Below, one piece after another: positions 19,531-28,178 of a DNA stretch of 64,000 nucleotides (positions are counted from its first letter, which is position 1; every line of letters starts with the position of its first letter). This stretch comes from Bacteroidales bacterium (GTDB taxonomy: Bacteria; Bacteroidota; Bacteroidia; Bacteroidales; JAADJA01), in the NCBI GenBank assembly GCA_020052415.1, contig JAGVPB010000068.1, positions 54,299-118,298 on the forward strand, given 5' to 3'. A program made the translations under genes and the position numbers. A model generated the notes under the pieces. The model was not told the DNA's origin. It saw only the letters and a program-made list of their open reading frames with translations, and ran no database searches.

Positions 19531-21963
19531 TTAATTTACGTTAATTCTTCTTGAAACCACTCCATTTTCCAATTCTACCTTAATTATATAAGTTCCGGGC
19601 CTCAGGTTTGAAGTTGCGATCTGGCCGGTAGTATTATTCAGTTCCTGCCAAAGGATTTTTTGCCCCATCAGGTTAATTAATTCAACAGAGAGAATCTTGT
19701 GATCTGATTCAACATTAATGAAATTAACAACGGGGTTAGGATAGATCATTACCCCGATCAGGTCATTTTCATCAATACCAACCTGGACGTCAAGCGTAAC
19801 AGGAACAACAACCTGGCTATTTTCAGGGTCGGTATTGTCAACTATCAGTTCAGCATTGTATGATCCGACAGTAAGACCACTGGCATCGAAATCCACATCT
19901 ACATCTTCGGTAGCGCCAACTGCAACAGTTCCAGAAGAAGGATTGACAGAAAGCCACTGAACCATTGGATCACCGGTAAGTGTAGCCCTGATATTCCAGT
20001 TAAAATCCAACGTCGGTTCATCAGAAAGGTGATGCCAGCCCGGGCCGGCTGCAATCCAGTCACCATTGGGGTGATGAGGGCCTGCGTCACATCCGGCCGG
20101 ATAAGTGCCGGCGGTATGATCAACCCAATATCCCACCCATATATCAAAACCACCAATAAATACTGGCGTATTCAGGGATATTGTATTCCATGCTGTGGCT
20201 GCAGGATTAAAGGTTTGTTCAAGGATCATATCTCCAGGTCCCGGAATGTTTGGTAAACCATAATTATAAACCTGAACCTTAAATGAAATCGGATCCTCAT
20301 TAATATAAACTTCAATTTCCGATAACTCCATACCGGCATAATTTTGAAGTTCATCAGGTGTAAATACTGCTGCACAACGCATGATGCCACCACTTGTCAA
20401 GCCGATAGCCGAAGAGTTATCGCCATCATAGTGCAGGGTGACATCATCGTTTGGTTCAGGGCTTCCGCCTGGATTTGGAGTTGGGTCAGCACTTACATTT
20501 GAAAGAACAACCTTTTTTGTTCCTGCAGAAGGATTTGTAGTTATTGTTTTTGAGCCATCCGTATAGGCGACATGGATTTCATATTCCAGGTCAAGTTCGC
20601 CAACATTGCTAATGCTAAGCGTTTGTGAGGAAGTTTGTCCGGCTTGTATGGATTCGGTAATAGATACAGGATCAACATTAATAACCGGTGCACCAATCCC
20701 GCCTTCCAGCTGGATATAGGCGAGATCATCCATATAGTATTTTGGAGTTTCTCCGGTAGGGGCTCCGGCATAAACATCCATTCCACCAAGTTGAAGTGTT
20801 CCGGTTTGTGAAGATGCCTGCCAGCTGAATGGCCACTCATAAATAAGAACTCCATCAATGTAAAGCTCTGTCCAGTCACCGTCAATGTCAATTATATTAT
20901 CAATTTCCATCCAGGTATCGTGGTTAAAATTAAATCCGGTAACCGAATTGGAGCCGGCATTCAGATATGCTCCGCCGGTAGCACCGAAGTAAACCTCATA
21001 AGCCCATTCAATACCGGGACTTTCGAAATGCTGTATGTTAAAATATCCTCCAAAGCCTGAAGGAATGTAATAATGGAAAGTCAGCTGATATTTCCCGGAA
21101 GTTTTATCTCCCATTTTAAGAATAAGATCGGTAATCCCGTCAACTTTAACGGACTGATTACCGCTTAAAGATTGCTCAGTGGAAATGAATGCATCCTCGC
21201 CGCTTCCGGGTTGATTGGTCCAGGTAGTCCACCAGTCCGGATTCTGAACAGCAACATAACCGCCAACTGTATAGGATTCAAAATCATCCTCGTATAATGG
21301 TTCAGGAACAGATTCGAATATAACGTCTTCGAAATAATACGTCGGAGTTTCACCGGTTGGAGCCCCGGCATAAAAGTCAACACCCCCCAGTTGCAACAGT
21401 CCGGATTGTGAACCGGCCTGCCAGCTGAACGGCCATTCATAAATGAGATTGCCATCAATATATAACTCAGTCCAGTCATTGGTGAGGTCTATAACATTGG
21501 CAATATCAATCCATGTGTCGTGTGCATAATTAAAACTGGCAACTGAGTTCGATCCTGCATTCAGATATCCAGCCCCGGTAGCGCCAAAATAGACTTCAAA
21601 AGCCCATTCTATTCCCGGACTTTCATAGTGCTGTAGGTTGTAATGGCCACCGAAGCCGGTTGGAACATAAACTTTAAAAGTAAGCTGATATTTGCCGGTG
21701 GTTTTATCGCCCAACAATAATATGGCATCAGTTACACCGGCAACCTTTGCTGATTTTGTTCCGCTGGAGGCAAATTCATCGGAAATAACCGCGTCCTCAC
21801 CGCTGCCGGGCGTTCCCGACCAGGTAGTCCACCATGTAGGATTTTCAACAGCCAGGTAATCCCCGACGTTGTAAGATTCGAAATCATCTTCATAAAGGAT
21901 TTGTGAGAATCCAGATGATATCGAAAATATCACTGCTGCAATTAAGGGTAAATACTTCTTCAT
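19531..21963 (-). CDS. T9SS cargo protein with two tandem LamG-like domains
   Basis: An 810-aa secreted protein with signal peptide MKKYLPLIAAVIFSISSGFSQ. It carries two near-identical domains of about 200 residues (about 22-225 and 228-422), each beginning LYEDDFESY and containing WWTTW, GSGEDA, GKYQLTF and PGIEWA-EVYFGATG. These fit a concanavalin/laminin-G-like jelly roll that typically binds carbohydrate. A BACON or ASH-like segment follows (TESIQAGQTSSQTLSISNVG), then a beta-rich domain with NDDVTLHYDGDN, another BACON-like segment, and a type A T9SS sorting domain (VMIYPNPVVNFINVES to the end). No enzyme motif was recognised, so carbohydrate or matrix binding is inferred. A strong promoter motif lies upstream. 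Confidence 0.85.
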   Translation of the reverse strand: MKKYLPLIAAVIFSISSGFSQILYEDDFESYNVGDYLAVENPTWWTTWSGTPGSGEDAVISDEFASSGTKSAKVAGVTDAILLLGDKTTGKYQLTFKVYVPTGFGGHYNLQHYESPGIEWAFEVYFGATGAGYLNAGSNSVASFNYAHDTWIDIANVIDLTNDWTELYIDGNLIYEWPFSWQAGSQSGLLQLGGVDFYAGAPTGETPTYYFEDVIFESVPEPLYEDDFESYTVGGYVAVQNPDWWTTWTNQPGSGEDAFISTEQSLSGNQSVKVDGITDLILKMGDKTSGKYQLTFHYYIPSGFGGYFNIQHFESPGIEWAYEVYFGATGGAYLNAGSNSVTGFNFNHDTWMEIDNIIDIDGDWTELYIDGVLIYEWPFSWQASSQTGTLQLGGMDVYAGAPTGETPKYYMDDLAYIQLEGGIGAPVINVDPVSITESIQAGQTSSQTLSISNVGELDLEYEIHVAYTDGSKTITTNPSAGTKKVVLSNVSADPTPNPGGSPEPNDDVTLHYDGDNSSAIGLTSGGIMRCAAVFTPDELQNYAGMELSEIEVYINEDPISFKVQVYNYGLPNIPGPGDMILEQTFNPAATAWNTISLNTPVFIGGFDIWVGYWVDHTAGTYPAGCDAGPHHPNGDWIAAGPGWHHLSDEPTLDFNWNIRATLTGDPMVQWLSVNPSSGTVAVGATEDVDVDFDASGLTVGSYNAELIVDNTDPENSQVVVPVTLDVQVGIDENDLIGVMIYPNPVVNFINVESDHKILSVELINLMGQKILWQELNNTTGQIATSNLRPGTYIIKVELENGVVSRRINVN
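20700..21905 (-). repeat. Intragenic tandem duplication of the LamG-like domain
   Basis: Two consecutive segments of about 600 bp (roughly 21905-21290 and 21290-20700 on the minus strand) encode closely similar domains and are alike at the DNA level too. For example, ATAATTAAAAC-flanked NAGSNSV blocks and the TGGCCA(C/T)TCATAAAT blocks recur in order. This points to a relatively recent in-frame duplication. Confidence 0.7.
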
Positions 21964-21996
21964 AATTTTAAATTTTTATGTGAATAATTAATATTA

Positions 21997-22027
21997 CAAA
22001 ATTACCAACAAAAAATATGAATATCAA
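21997..22027 (-). promoter_or_regulatory. Predicted Bacteroidota promoter for the LamG-like T9SS gene
   Basis: On the minus strand TTG (22027-22025) is followed after exactly 20 nt by TAATTTTG (22004-21997), a full match to the TTG / TAnnTTTG consensus. The start codon lies 33 nt downstream. Confidence 0.6.
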
Positions 22028-22115
22028 GATTTACAGATTTTTTTGTAATTCTTATTGTGAATTATTTGAGCTATTTCAAAAAACATATTTAATATTTCCA
22101 ATATTTGTTATTCTG

Positions 22116-22613
22116 TCAGTTTCTGATAAACCATCCAGTAGTCACAACATTACTTTGATGCAAAGCCCTGTCGAGTATATAGGCATCAAACTTTATCGTA
22201 TCAAACTCCGACTGATAATTATAAATAAACAGTGTATCTTCAATTTCTCCCTTTATGGATTTATTGGCCCCGTCAGGTGTCAGAACCGGTATCCGGGCAT
22301 TGAATTCATTTGAATCCGCGATGATCACCCTGATAGAGTCGCCGTTTTGCAATTCATAATAACTGATGAAAAAGTTATAATCATACGGTGGCAGTATGTC
22401 GCTTTCATTCAATCCAATATCACCATCGCCATCCTTAAATGAAATTTTGAATACACCCCTGTCGTAAACCATCGTAGCCGGATTAAAAATTTTTAAGAGA
22501 CTTTCAAATTTGATTTCAGGTATGACCGGATATTCTTCCTTTTTTTGGCATGAATATACAATCCCTCCCACGATGAGCAAACAGGTCAGATATTTTAATT
22601 TGAGTTTTATCAT
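22116..22613 (-). CDS. Putative lipoprotein of unknown function
   Basis: A 165-aa protein starting MIKLKLKYLTCLLIVGG and reaching a Cys at residue 22 in IVYSC, followed by charged QKKEEY. This is a plausible lipobox, so the protein is probably anchored in a membrane. The remainder is a single acidic beta-rich domain with KDGDGDIGLNESD, a possible calcium-type acidic loop, and no recognised family. An in-frame ATG at 22643 would add ten residues, but the later start gives a proper lipoprotein signal. The gene is divergent from the LuxE-family gene and shares about 80 bases of upstream DNA with it. Confidence 0.7.
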   Translation of the reverse strand: MIKLKLKYLTCLLIVGGIVYSCQKKEEYPVIPEIKFESLLKIFNPATMVYDRGVFKISFKDGDGDIGLNESDILPPYDYNFFISYYELQNGDSIRVIIADSNEFNARIPVLTPDGANKSIKGEIEDTLFIYNYQSEFDTIKFDAYILDRALHQSNVVTTGWFIRN

Positions 22614-22664
22614 AAGAATTTGCGTAAAAATATAAAATTTCATTATTCGAATTTCATTTCAATT

Positions 22665-22672
22665 TATCTTTA
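22665..22672 (+). promoter_or_regulatory. Predicted -7 element (TATCTTTA) for the LuxE-family gene
   Basis: TATCTTTA differs from TAnnTTTG at one base and ends 22 nt before the GTG at 22695. This is the same spacing seen for other starts in the window. It supports GTG over the longer TTG-initiated frame, which would begin upstream of this element. Confidence 0.35.
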
Positions 22673-22694
22673 CACCATAACTTTCATATTTATT

Positions 22695-23678
22695 GTGAAA
22701 ATCAGCGAACTTAAAAACAAAATATTCGGAATAAACTCCGTCAGTGATTTTAACGGGATAGCTCTTGAAATATTTCATTATCAGTATCTCCGTAACAAGG
22801 TTTATCATGATTTTGTTGACCTCTTAAATCCAGGGCTTAAAAATCCTGAACAGGTTAGTGAAATTCCTTTTTTACCGGTAGAATTATTTAAAACTCAAAA
22901 AATCTATTCCAGCGATCATGAGCCGGAAATACAATTCCTAAGCAGTGGTACTACCGGAAGTAATAAAAGTACGCATTATATCGCTGAAATCGCTCTTTAT
23001 GAAAAAAGTTTTCTGACATCCTTTGAAATCTTTTATGGTGATCCCCGGCAATACGTGATACTCGCTTTATTACCTTTGGGTACTGAGGGGCAGGATTCAT
23101 CACTCATTTATATGGCGGATAAACTGATCAGGATAAGTGAAAATGTGAAGAGCGGATTCTATTTCGAAAAAACTAAAGAATTGAATTTTTTGTTGCAACA
23201 ATCCGGCGAACAGAAAATCATTTTGCTTGGTGTCAGCTACGCTTTACTTGATATTACCCTGAATAATAGTCTGAACAATCCCAATTTGATTGTCATGGAA
23301 ACCGGTGGGATGAAAGGAAGGCGAAAAGAAATGGTCCGTGAAGAATTACAGTCAGTCTTAAAATCCAAATTCAATGTTATGAATATTCATTCCGAATATG
23401 GCATGACTGAATTGCTATCGCAGGCTTATTCAAAAGGTGATGGTATTTTCCGAACTCCGCCCTGGATGAAAATTTTAATCCGTGATACGAATGATCCTAA
23501 AACACTTTTGGGTTACGGAAAAACCGGAGGAATCAATGTGATAGACCTTGCAAATTTGTATTCCTGCTCATTCATTTCAACACAGGATTTGGGTAAAACC
23601 CGGGAGGATGGTAGTTTTGAAGTACTTGGCCGTTTCGATAACAGTGATATCAGGGGATGTAATCTGCTGGTCATTTAA
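22695..23678 (+). CDS. LuxE/PaaK-family acyl-protein synthetase or acyltransferase
   Basis: A 327-aa cytoplasmic protein of the LuxE branch of adenylate-forming enzymes. Visible are the P-loop-like nucleotide motif FLSSGTTGSNKSTH and the later HSEYGMTELLSQAY motif, both typical of the family, which activates carboxylic acids with ATP. The frame is open to a TTG at 22620, but a GTG at 22695 (MKISELKNK) gives a normal N-terminus without the hydrophobic extension and follows a promoter-like motif. No luxC, luxD or luciferase gene is nearby, so this is not a luminescence operon. In Bacteroidota such stand-alone genes are of unknown substrate; activation for surface polymer or lipid synthesis is a guess. 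Confidence 0.8.
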   Translation: MKISELKNKIFGINSVSDFNGIALEIFHYQYLRNKVYHDFVDLLNPGLKNPEQVSEIPFLPVELFKTQKIYSSDHEPEIQFLSSGTTGSNKSTHYIAEIALYEKSFLTSFEIFYGDPRQYVILALLPLGTEGQDSSLIYMADKLIRISENVKSGFYFEKTKELNFLLQQSGEQKIILLGVSYALLDITLNNSLNNPNLIVMETGGMKGRRKEMVREELQSVLKSKFNVMNIHSEYGMTELLSQAYSKGDGIFRTPPWMKILIRDTNDPKTLLGYGKTGGINVIDLANLYSCSFISTQDLGKTREDGSFEVLGRFDNSDIRGCNLLVI

Positions 23679-23707
23679 TTTGACTCAATAAAATGATTTA
23701 TACAGTT

Positions 23708-24379
23708 TTATAACAGATACTGTACAGGATTCATGACTTCAGGAGAGTCATTCGCAGGTGAATTCACCAGCTTCGAAACCGGAAATGCAGTCATTTCTTC
23801 TACCGGGTATGGTTTAAGAAGCGATTGCAGTTGTACTGTATCATCACTGTTAAGCCAGGATTTTTCATCTTTCCGGTCAAGGATTACCGGCATGCGTGGA
23901 TGGATGTTTTCCATCAGTTTGTTTGGCGTTGTTGTTATGATCGCGAAAGAATTAATCATGTTACCCTCTTCATTCTTCCAGCTATCCCAGATTCCAGCCA
24001 TTGCAAACAAGCTGTTATCTCTGAAGGTGATCCGATAAGGTATCTTTTCTTTTGGACTAATTGTTTTCCATTCGTAAAAGCCGTCACTGAGCACAAGGCA
24101 TCTTTTGTGTTTGAGGGAATTTTTAAAAGAGGGCTTTTCGGCAATGGTTTCTGCTTTGGCATTGATCATTTTGTTTCCGATGCTTATATCTTTTGCCCAA
24201 AAGGGAATCAATCCCCAACGGAAAAAACTTAGCTCGCCGGGATTCTGGTTAGAAATTACAGTAAGGTTCTGCGTAGGAGCGATGTTGTACCGTGGTTTGT
24301 ACCGGGTACTGTCAACTTTCACATCAAAGCGGTCCTCGATGATTTTAGCTAATGGTGAAAATGAAAATCTTCCGCACAT
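23708..24379 (-). CDS. SRAP-domain protein (SOS response-associated, abasic-site binding)
   Basis: A 223-aa YedK/HMCES-family protein. It starts MCGRF, so the catalytic Cys2 becomes N-terminal after Met removal. The other active-site residues are in place: Asn73 (MINAKAET), Glu103 (FYEW) and His160 (NIHPRMP). The family forms a thiazolidine crosslink with abasic sites in single-stranded DNA and protects them from cleavage. It is convergent with the LuxE-family gene (29 nt between stops). It lies 188 nt downstream of the UmuC gene on the same strand, an arrangement that joins two DNA-damage functions. Confidence 0.93.
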   Translation of the reverse strand: MCGRFSFSPLAKIIEDRFDVKVDSTRYKPRYNIAPTQNLTVISNQNPGELSFFRWGLIPFWAKDISIGNKMINAKAETIAEKPSFKNSLKHKRCLVLSDGFYEWKTISPKEKIPYRITFRDNSLFAMAGIWDSWKNEEGNMINSFAIITTTPNKLMENIHPRMPVILDRKDEKSWLNSDDTVQLQSLLKPYPVEEMTAFPVSKLVNSPANDSPEVMNPVQYLL

Positions 24380-24384
24380 AGTTT

Positions 24385-24567
24385 AGTTCAAAGTTTAAGG
24401 TTCAAAGTTTCAAGTTGGGTTGTGAGTTCCGAGTTTTGTGTTCTGTGTTCCTGTCAATCAATATCAAACTTTTTCGATCTATATCCATCAATATCAATTT
24501 ATTTCCATCTATTTCATTTATTCAATATTAATCCAATTTTAGTCAATTTAAATTTTAGTCCTTTTAG
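24385..24567. repeat. Degenerate repeat spacer between umuC and the SRAP gene
   Basis: The spacer is made of imperfect short repeats: TTCAAAGTTTAAGG then TTCAAAGTTTCAAG, the 12-mer GAGTTCCGAGTT (24424-24435), and then an AT-rich tract repeating ATCAATATCAA/TCCATCTATTTC-type words. Bases 24487-24507 are the reverse complement of 27389-27409 with one mismatch. No gene is visible. Confidence 0.6.
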
Positions 24568-25845
24568 TCAATCCTTATCCATGTTTACTACCAGCACATC
24601 GCTCCATCTCGTAGTATAATGCGGTGAAAGATTTTCCTGCCGCATCCGCCAGGTTTCATCCGGGCCCTGCACTGCAAACCTGATCTTGTCTAAACCGGCC
24701 TTTCGGTTTATGTTGTCAATCACTTTAATGAGTTGTTTGTTCTTTTCCCTGTTTGTATCGTCCCATAATGCCGATTGCTGGCCTTCTTCGGGAATAATTT
24801 CAGAAACCACTATCCCTGATTTTTTGTAAAGATAGCCCTTTCTGTACAATTGCTTCAGGGCGATCAATGCATAATGGATCAACTCACGGGTTTGATTGGA
24901 TGCAGACGGCAACCGCACAATCTTATAGTTCACGTATTTTGGTCCTTTCGCGAATTTATTCGTCATGATGAAGATCAGCAGCGATTGGGCCAACGATTTT
25001 TGCTTCCTTAGTTTTACCGCAACCTTTGAAACATAGGAAGTCGTCGCTTGTTCAAGCTCCTCATAAGTTTCGATAGGATGCCCGAATGAAGCTGAGGTGC
25101 AGATTTCCTTTTTTGTATCTGGATTTTGATTGATCGGATAGCACACAGTTCCACGCAACTCCAACACCAGCCTCTGACCCATCACACCAAGGTGTTCTTT
25201 CATCCGGTTTTCATCGGCATTTTTAAGATCCAAAGCGGATAAGATATTGCTCCTCCTGAAAAACTCCTCGTATTTTTCACCAACACCCCAGATTTCTCCG
25301 ACTGGAAACTGACTGAGCAGTTCATCCTTTCCGGGATGGCTAATAAAATCGAGAACACCATGATACTGATCCTCCGATTTGGCGATTTGATTAGCTACCT
25401 TAGCCAGAGTTTTGGTTGGAGCCACGCCCACCGAGACGGGAATTCCGGTCCATCGGAAAACCTTTTCCCTGATCTTTTTTGCAGTTGTAAAAAGCTTGTC
25501 AGCAGCTATTCCGCTCAGGTCGAGGAAGGCTTCGTCAATAGAATAAATTTCAATTTCAGGGGCAAGAGATGCGAAGGTTGTCATTACCCGTTGCGAAATA
25601 TCGCCGTACAGGGCATAATTGGTTGAGAACACATGGACTTTGTGTTTTTTGATGATGCCGCCGATTTCGAATACGGGGATGCCCATTTTAATGCCGGCAC
25701 TTTTCGCCTCCTCCGAGCGTGCGATCACACAGCCATCGTTATTGGAAAGCACAACCACCGGCTTTCCTTTGAGTGAAGGGTTGAAGATGGCCTCACAGGA
25801 AGTGTAAAAATTGTTGCAATCAACGAGGGCGAAGATTTTTAACAT
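24568..25845 (-). CDS. umuC: Y-family DNA polymerase UmuC (pol V catalytic subunit)
   Basis: A 425-aa translesion polymerase. Residues 5-9 give the first metal-binding Asp (FALVD9CNNFY), followed by the steric and finger motif VVVLSNNDGCVIARS. The second catalytic acidic pair is D104-E105 (YSIDEAFLDL). Helix-hairpin-helix and little-finger regions follow, including VSVGVAPTKTLAKVANQ and EIWGVGEKYEEFF. Length is normal. UmuC normally works with a UmuD cleaved by RecA; no umuD precedes or follows it here, so the partner must lie elsewhere or be dispensable. The gene is divergent from the aminopeptidase gene, with 83 nt between starts. Confidence 0.94.
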   Translation of the reverse strand: MLKIFALVDCNNFYTSCEAIFNPSLKGKPVVVLSNNDGCVIARSEEAKSAGIKMGIPVFEIGGIIKKHKVHVFSTNYALYGDISQRVMTTFASLAPEIEIYSIDEAFLDLSGIAADKLFTTAKKIREKVFRWTGIPVSVGVAPTKTLAKVANQIAKSEDQYHGVLDFISHPGKDELLSQFPVGEIWGVGEKYEEFFRRSNILSALDLKNADENRMKEHLGVMGQRLVLELRGTVCYPINQNPDTKKEICTSASFGHPIETYEELEQATTSYVSKVAVKLRKQKSLAQSLLIFIMTNKFAKGPKYVNYKIVRLPSASNQTRELIHYALIALKQLYRKGYLYKKSGIVVSEIIPEEGQQSALWDDTNREKNKQLIKVIDNINRKAGLDKIRFAVQGPDETWRMRQENLSPHYTTRWSDVLVVNMDKD

Positions 25846-25894
25846 CTCAGCAAACCATTAAACGGATAAAAGTAACCATTTTTCTTTTTCTCTC

Positions 25895-25902
25895 TATCTT
25901 TG
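25895..25902 (+). promoter_or_regulatory. Predicted -7 element (TATCTTTG) for the leucyl aminopeptidase gene
   Basis: TATCTTTG is a perfect TAnnTTTG match and ends 26 nt before the ATG at 25929. No clear -33 TTG is present at 19-21 nt. Confidence 0.45.
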
Positions 25903-25928
25903 TCCATTTTACTCCAACTTCAGATAAG

Positions 25929-27383
25929 ATGCATACAATTATAAATACCATTGCAAAATATTCAGCTAAGGATAATTTAATTTTTCTTTTATCCGATCCT
26001 AAACAACTCAGGGATAAAGACCTGAGCATGGAAGAAATCAGTTATATAAAACTGCACCACAGAGAGCACAAAAAGAAAGTTTTTGCTTTCAATCACATTA
26101 AACAATGGGTCTTTATAATTTTTATTGAAAAGGAAAAAGAATACTCTGTGAGGGTTGAAAATTACCGCGTTGCCGGGGCAAAACTTTTGGGTACGATCAA
26201 TGAAAGCAAATTGCACAGAGTTGTAGTTTTAGATGTTGAAGATATACCACAGGAATGCCTTGCCTTTGCAGAAGGAATAGCCCTGGCCAATTACCAGTTT
26301 CTGAAATACAAAAAAGAACCCTCCGAAAAACTTAATACACTCAATTCAATTGATGTTTGTTCGTCAGGTATCAGTGAAAACGAGATAGATAACCTCAACA
26401 TCATGATTGATGCTACCTGCCGCTGCCGCGACCTTGTGAATGAACCTGTTGCATACCTGAATGCATTACGGCTTGCAGAAGAAATGGAGGCTTTGGGTAA
26501 AATGACCGGTATCAAGGTTGAGGTTTTGAATTATAAAAAGATCGAAGCGCTGAAAATGGGTGGCTTGCTGGCAGTAAACAAAGGCAGCCTTGACCCTCCG
26601 ACTTTCACCATCATGGAATGGAAACCTGTTGATGCGGTTAATAAGAAGCCTGTTGTCTTTATTGGGAAAGGAGTGGTTTTTGATACCGGCGGACTGAATA
26701 TCAAAACGGGTGATTATATGAATAATATGAAGTGCGATATGGCCGGGGCCGCAGCTGTGGCAAGCGCCCTGTATGCCATTGCAAAAGCAAAACTACCCAT
26801 CCATGTGATCGCGCTCATCCCGGCTACCGACAACCGCACAGGCGGAAATGCCTATGTTAACGGTGACATCATAACCATGCACGACGGAACCAAAGTAGAG
26901 GTGATCAATACCGATGCAGAGGGCCGGATGATTTTGGCAGATGCCCTGAGCTATGCGAAAAAATATGACCCAAAGCTGGTGATTGATGTGGCAACTCTTA
27001 CCGGCGCTGCACAAAGAGCCATAGGTAAATACGGCATCGTTGCCATGCAGTCGAAAGCCGAAAATGAATTCAAACTGTTGAAAAAAAGCGGTGAGGCGGT
27101 TTACGAACGCATTGTCGAATTTCCGTTCTGGAAGGAGTATGAAGAACTTATCAAATCGGAAGTGGGCGATATAAAAAACATCGGCGGCGCAGAAGGCGGA
27201 GCAATTACTGCAGGAAAGTTTCTGGAGCATTTTACCGACTATCCGTTTATTCACCTTGATATTGCAGGACCTGCATTCACCGAGAAATCATATTCGTATT
27301 TTCCGGCCGGAGGAACGGGATTTACAGTGAGGCTGCTTTTTGATTTTATTAAAAAAAAGAAAGGTTTATTAGAAAGAAATTGA
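25929..27383 (+). CDS. pepA: Leucyl aminopeptidase (peptidase M17)
   Basis: A 484-aa cytosolic aminopeptidase that removes N-terminal residues using two metal ions. The C-terminal catalytic domain shows Lys247 and Asp252 (GKGVVFDTGG), KCDMAGAAAV, and the family signature NTDAEGR with Asp329, Glu331 and Arg333. The N-terminal 160 residues form the usual macro-like domain. Length is typical. It is expressed divergently from umuC and is followed by an AT-rich repeat spacer. Normal roles are peptide turnover and amino-acid recovery; a DNA-binding role, as for E. coli PepA, cannot be judged. Confidence 0.95.
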   Translation: MHTIINTIAKYSAKDNLIFLLSDPKQLRDKDLSMEEISYIKLHHREHKKKVFAFNHIKQWVFIIFIEKEKEYSVRVENYRVAGAKLLGTINESKLHRVVVLDVEDIPQECLAFAEGIALANYQFLKYKKEPSEKLNTLNSIDVCSSGISENEIDNLNIMIDATCRCRDLVNEPVAYLNALRLAEEMEALGKMTGIKVEVLNYKKIEALKMGGLLAVNKGSLDPPTFTIMEWKPVDAVNKKPVVFIGKGVVFDTGGLNIKTGDYMNNMKCDMAGAAAVASALYAIAKAKLPIHVIALIPATDNRTGGNAYVNGDIITMHDGTKVEVINTDAEGRMILADALSYAKKYDPKLVIDVATLTGAAQRAIGKYGIVAMQSKAENEFKLLKKSGEAVYERIVEFPFWKEYEELIKSEVGDIKNIGGAEGGAITAGKFLEHFTDYPFIHLDIAGPAFTEKSYSYFPAGGTGFTVRLLFDFIKKKKGLLERN

Positions 27384-27479
27384 AATACTGGAAATAAATT
27401 GATACTGATTGAAATTGATAGATATTTTTGGATATTTATGAAATTGTTCACATATTAAAAGAATAAAGGGACTAAAAGA
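27384..27479. repeat. Degenerate AT-rich repeat spacer after the aminopeptidase gene
   Basis: A run of related words (GAAATTGATA, GATATTTTTGGATATTTATG, ACTAAAAGAAT). Bases 27389-27409 match the reverse complement of 24487-24507 at 20 of 21 positions. It belongs to the same family of spacers as the one downstream of umuC. Confidence 0.55.
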
Positions 27480-28178
27480 ATGAAAAAATGTTTGATAATA
27501 ATTACCATTTTCTTAGTAGCACTTAATTCTAATGCTGATATGGGATATTATTTTAAATATGAAGTTAGATTGACATTAGATGACGAAACAGAAATAATTG
27601 GATTTTTCATATTTCCAACTTCCGACTTTTTTTACAAGAATATTTCATCACTTGATACAATTTTAAAGAGAGGCAATCCCACAAGAAACGATTCTATTAC
27701 AATTTTTAAAGAAATCATAATTATTGATAGCCTTCAAATTGACAAAAATTTATATTCAATTAATGCTATCCCGGAAAAATCAACAATTACATTATGTATC
27801 TCAAGTATTTTAGAATCTGAAATTCTAGAATGTTCACCTGCGACGGCACCTGAAAAAGAAGCAACTATAAAACAAGACTATTATGGTTATGGTGGATTTC
27901 CAGTTATTGTTGAGCTATTAGATTATGAAATACAAAGATTAAAAAATCAAAAATCTCATTTCAGTTTTATTTACAGAAACTGTCCCGATGACATATTATC
28001 TTCAATTATAATTATCTCATATAATTCAGATTTAAATAAAGAAAAGCTAATTGAAGAAATGAATAAGATTTATTGTCCAGATGGCAGGAATAATGATATT
28101 GAGAGTATTCAAAGATATATTCAGTTGAAAGACTATTTAAGATCAATAAATATTATAGCTTTCAAGAATTCATGGTGA
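27480..28178 (+). CDS. AT-rich exported protein of unknown function
   Basis: A 232-aa protein with a clear signal peptide (MKKCLIIITIFLVALNSNAD) and no recognised domain. The mature part alternates beta-like hydrophobic stretches (YYFKYEVRLTLDDETEIIGFF) with charged helices near the end. Codon use is strikingly AT-rich compared with the flanking pepA and pdxA genes, with many AAA, ATT, TTA and AAT codons. This suggests acquisition or weak selection. It is flanked on both sides by degenerate spacers and does not form an operon. The start is ATG at 27480, at the end of the spacer repeat. Confidence 0.65.
   Translation: MKKCLIIITIFLVALNSNADMGYYFKYEVRLTLDDETEIIGFFIFPTSDFFYKNISSLDTILKRGNPTRNDSITIFKEIIIIDSLQIDKNLYSINAIPEKSTITLCISSILESEILECSPATAPEKEATIKQDYYGYGGFPVIVELLDYEIQRLKNQKSHFSFIYRNCPDDILSSIIIISYNSDLNKEKLIEEMNKIYCPDGRNNDIESIQRYIQLKDYLRSINIIAFKNSW

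Noticed and set aside
22695..23678. Bioluminescence operon
   Set aside because: Only a LuxE-family protein is present. No reductase, transferase or luciferase genes are nearby.
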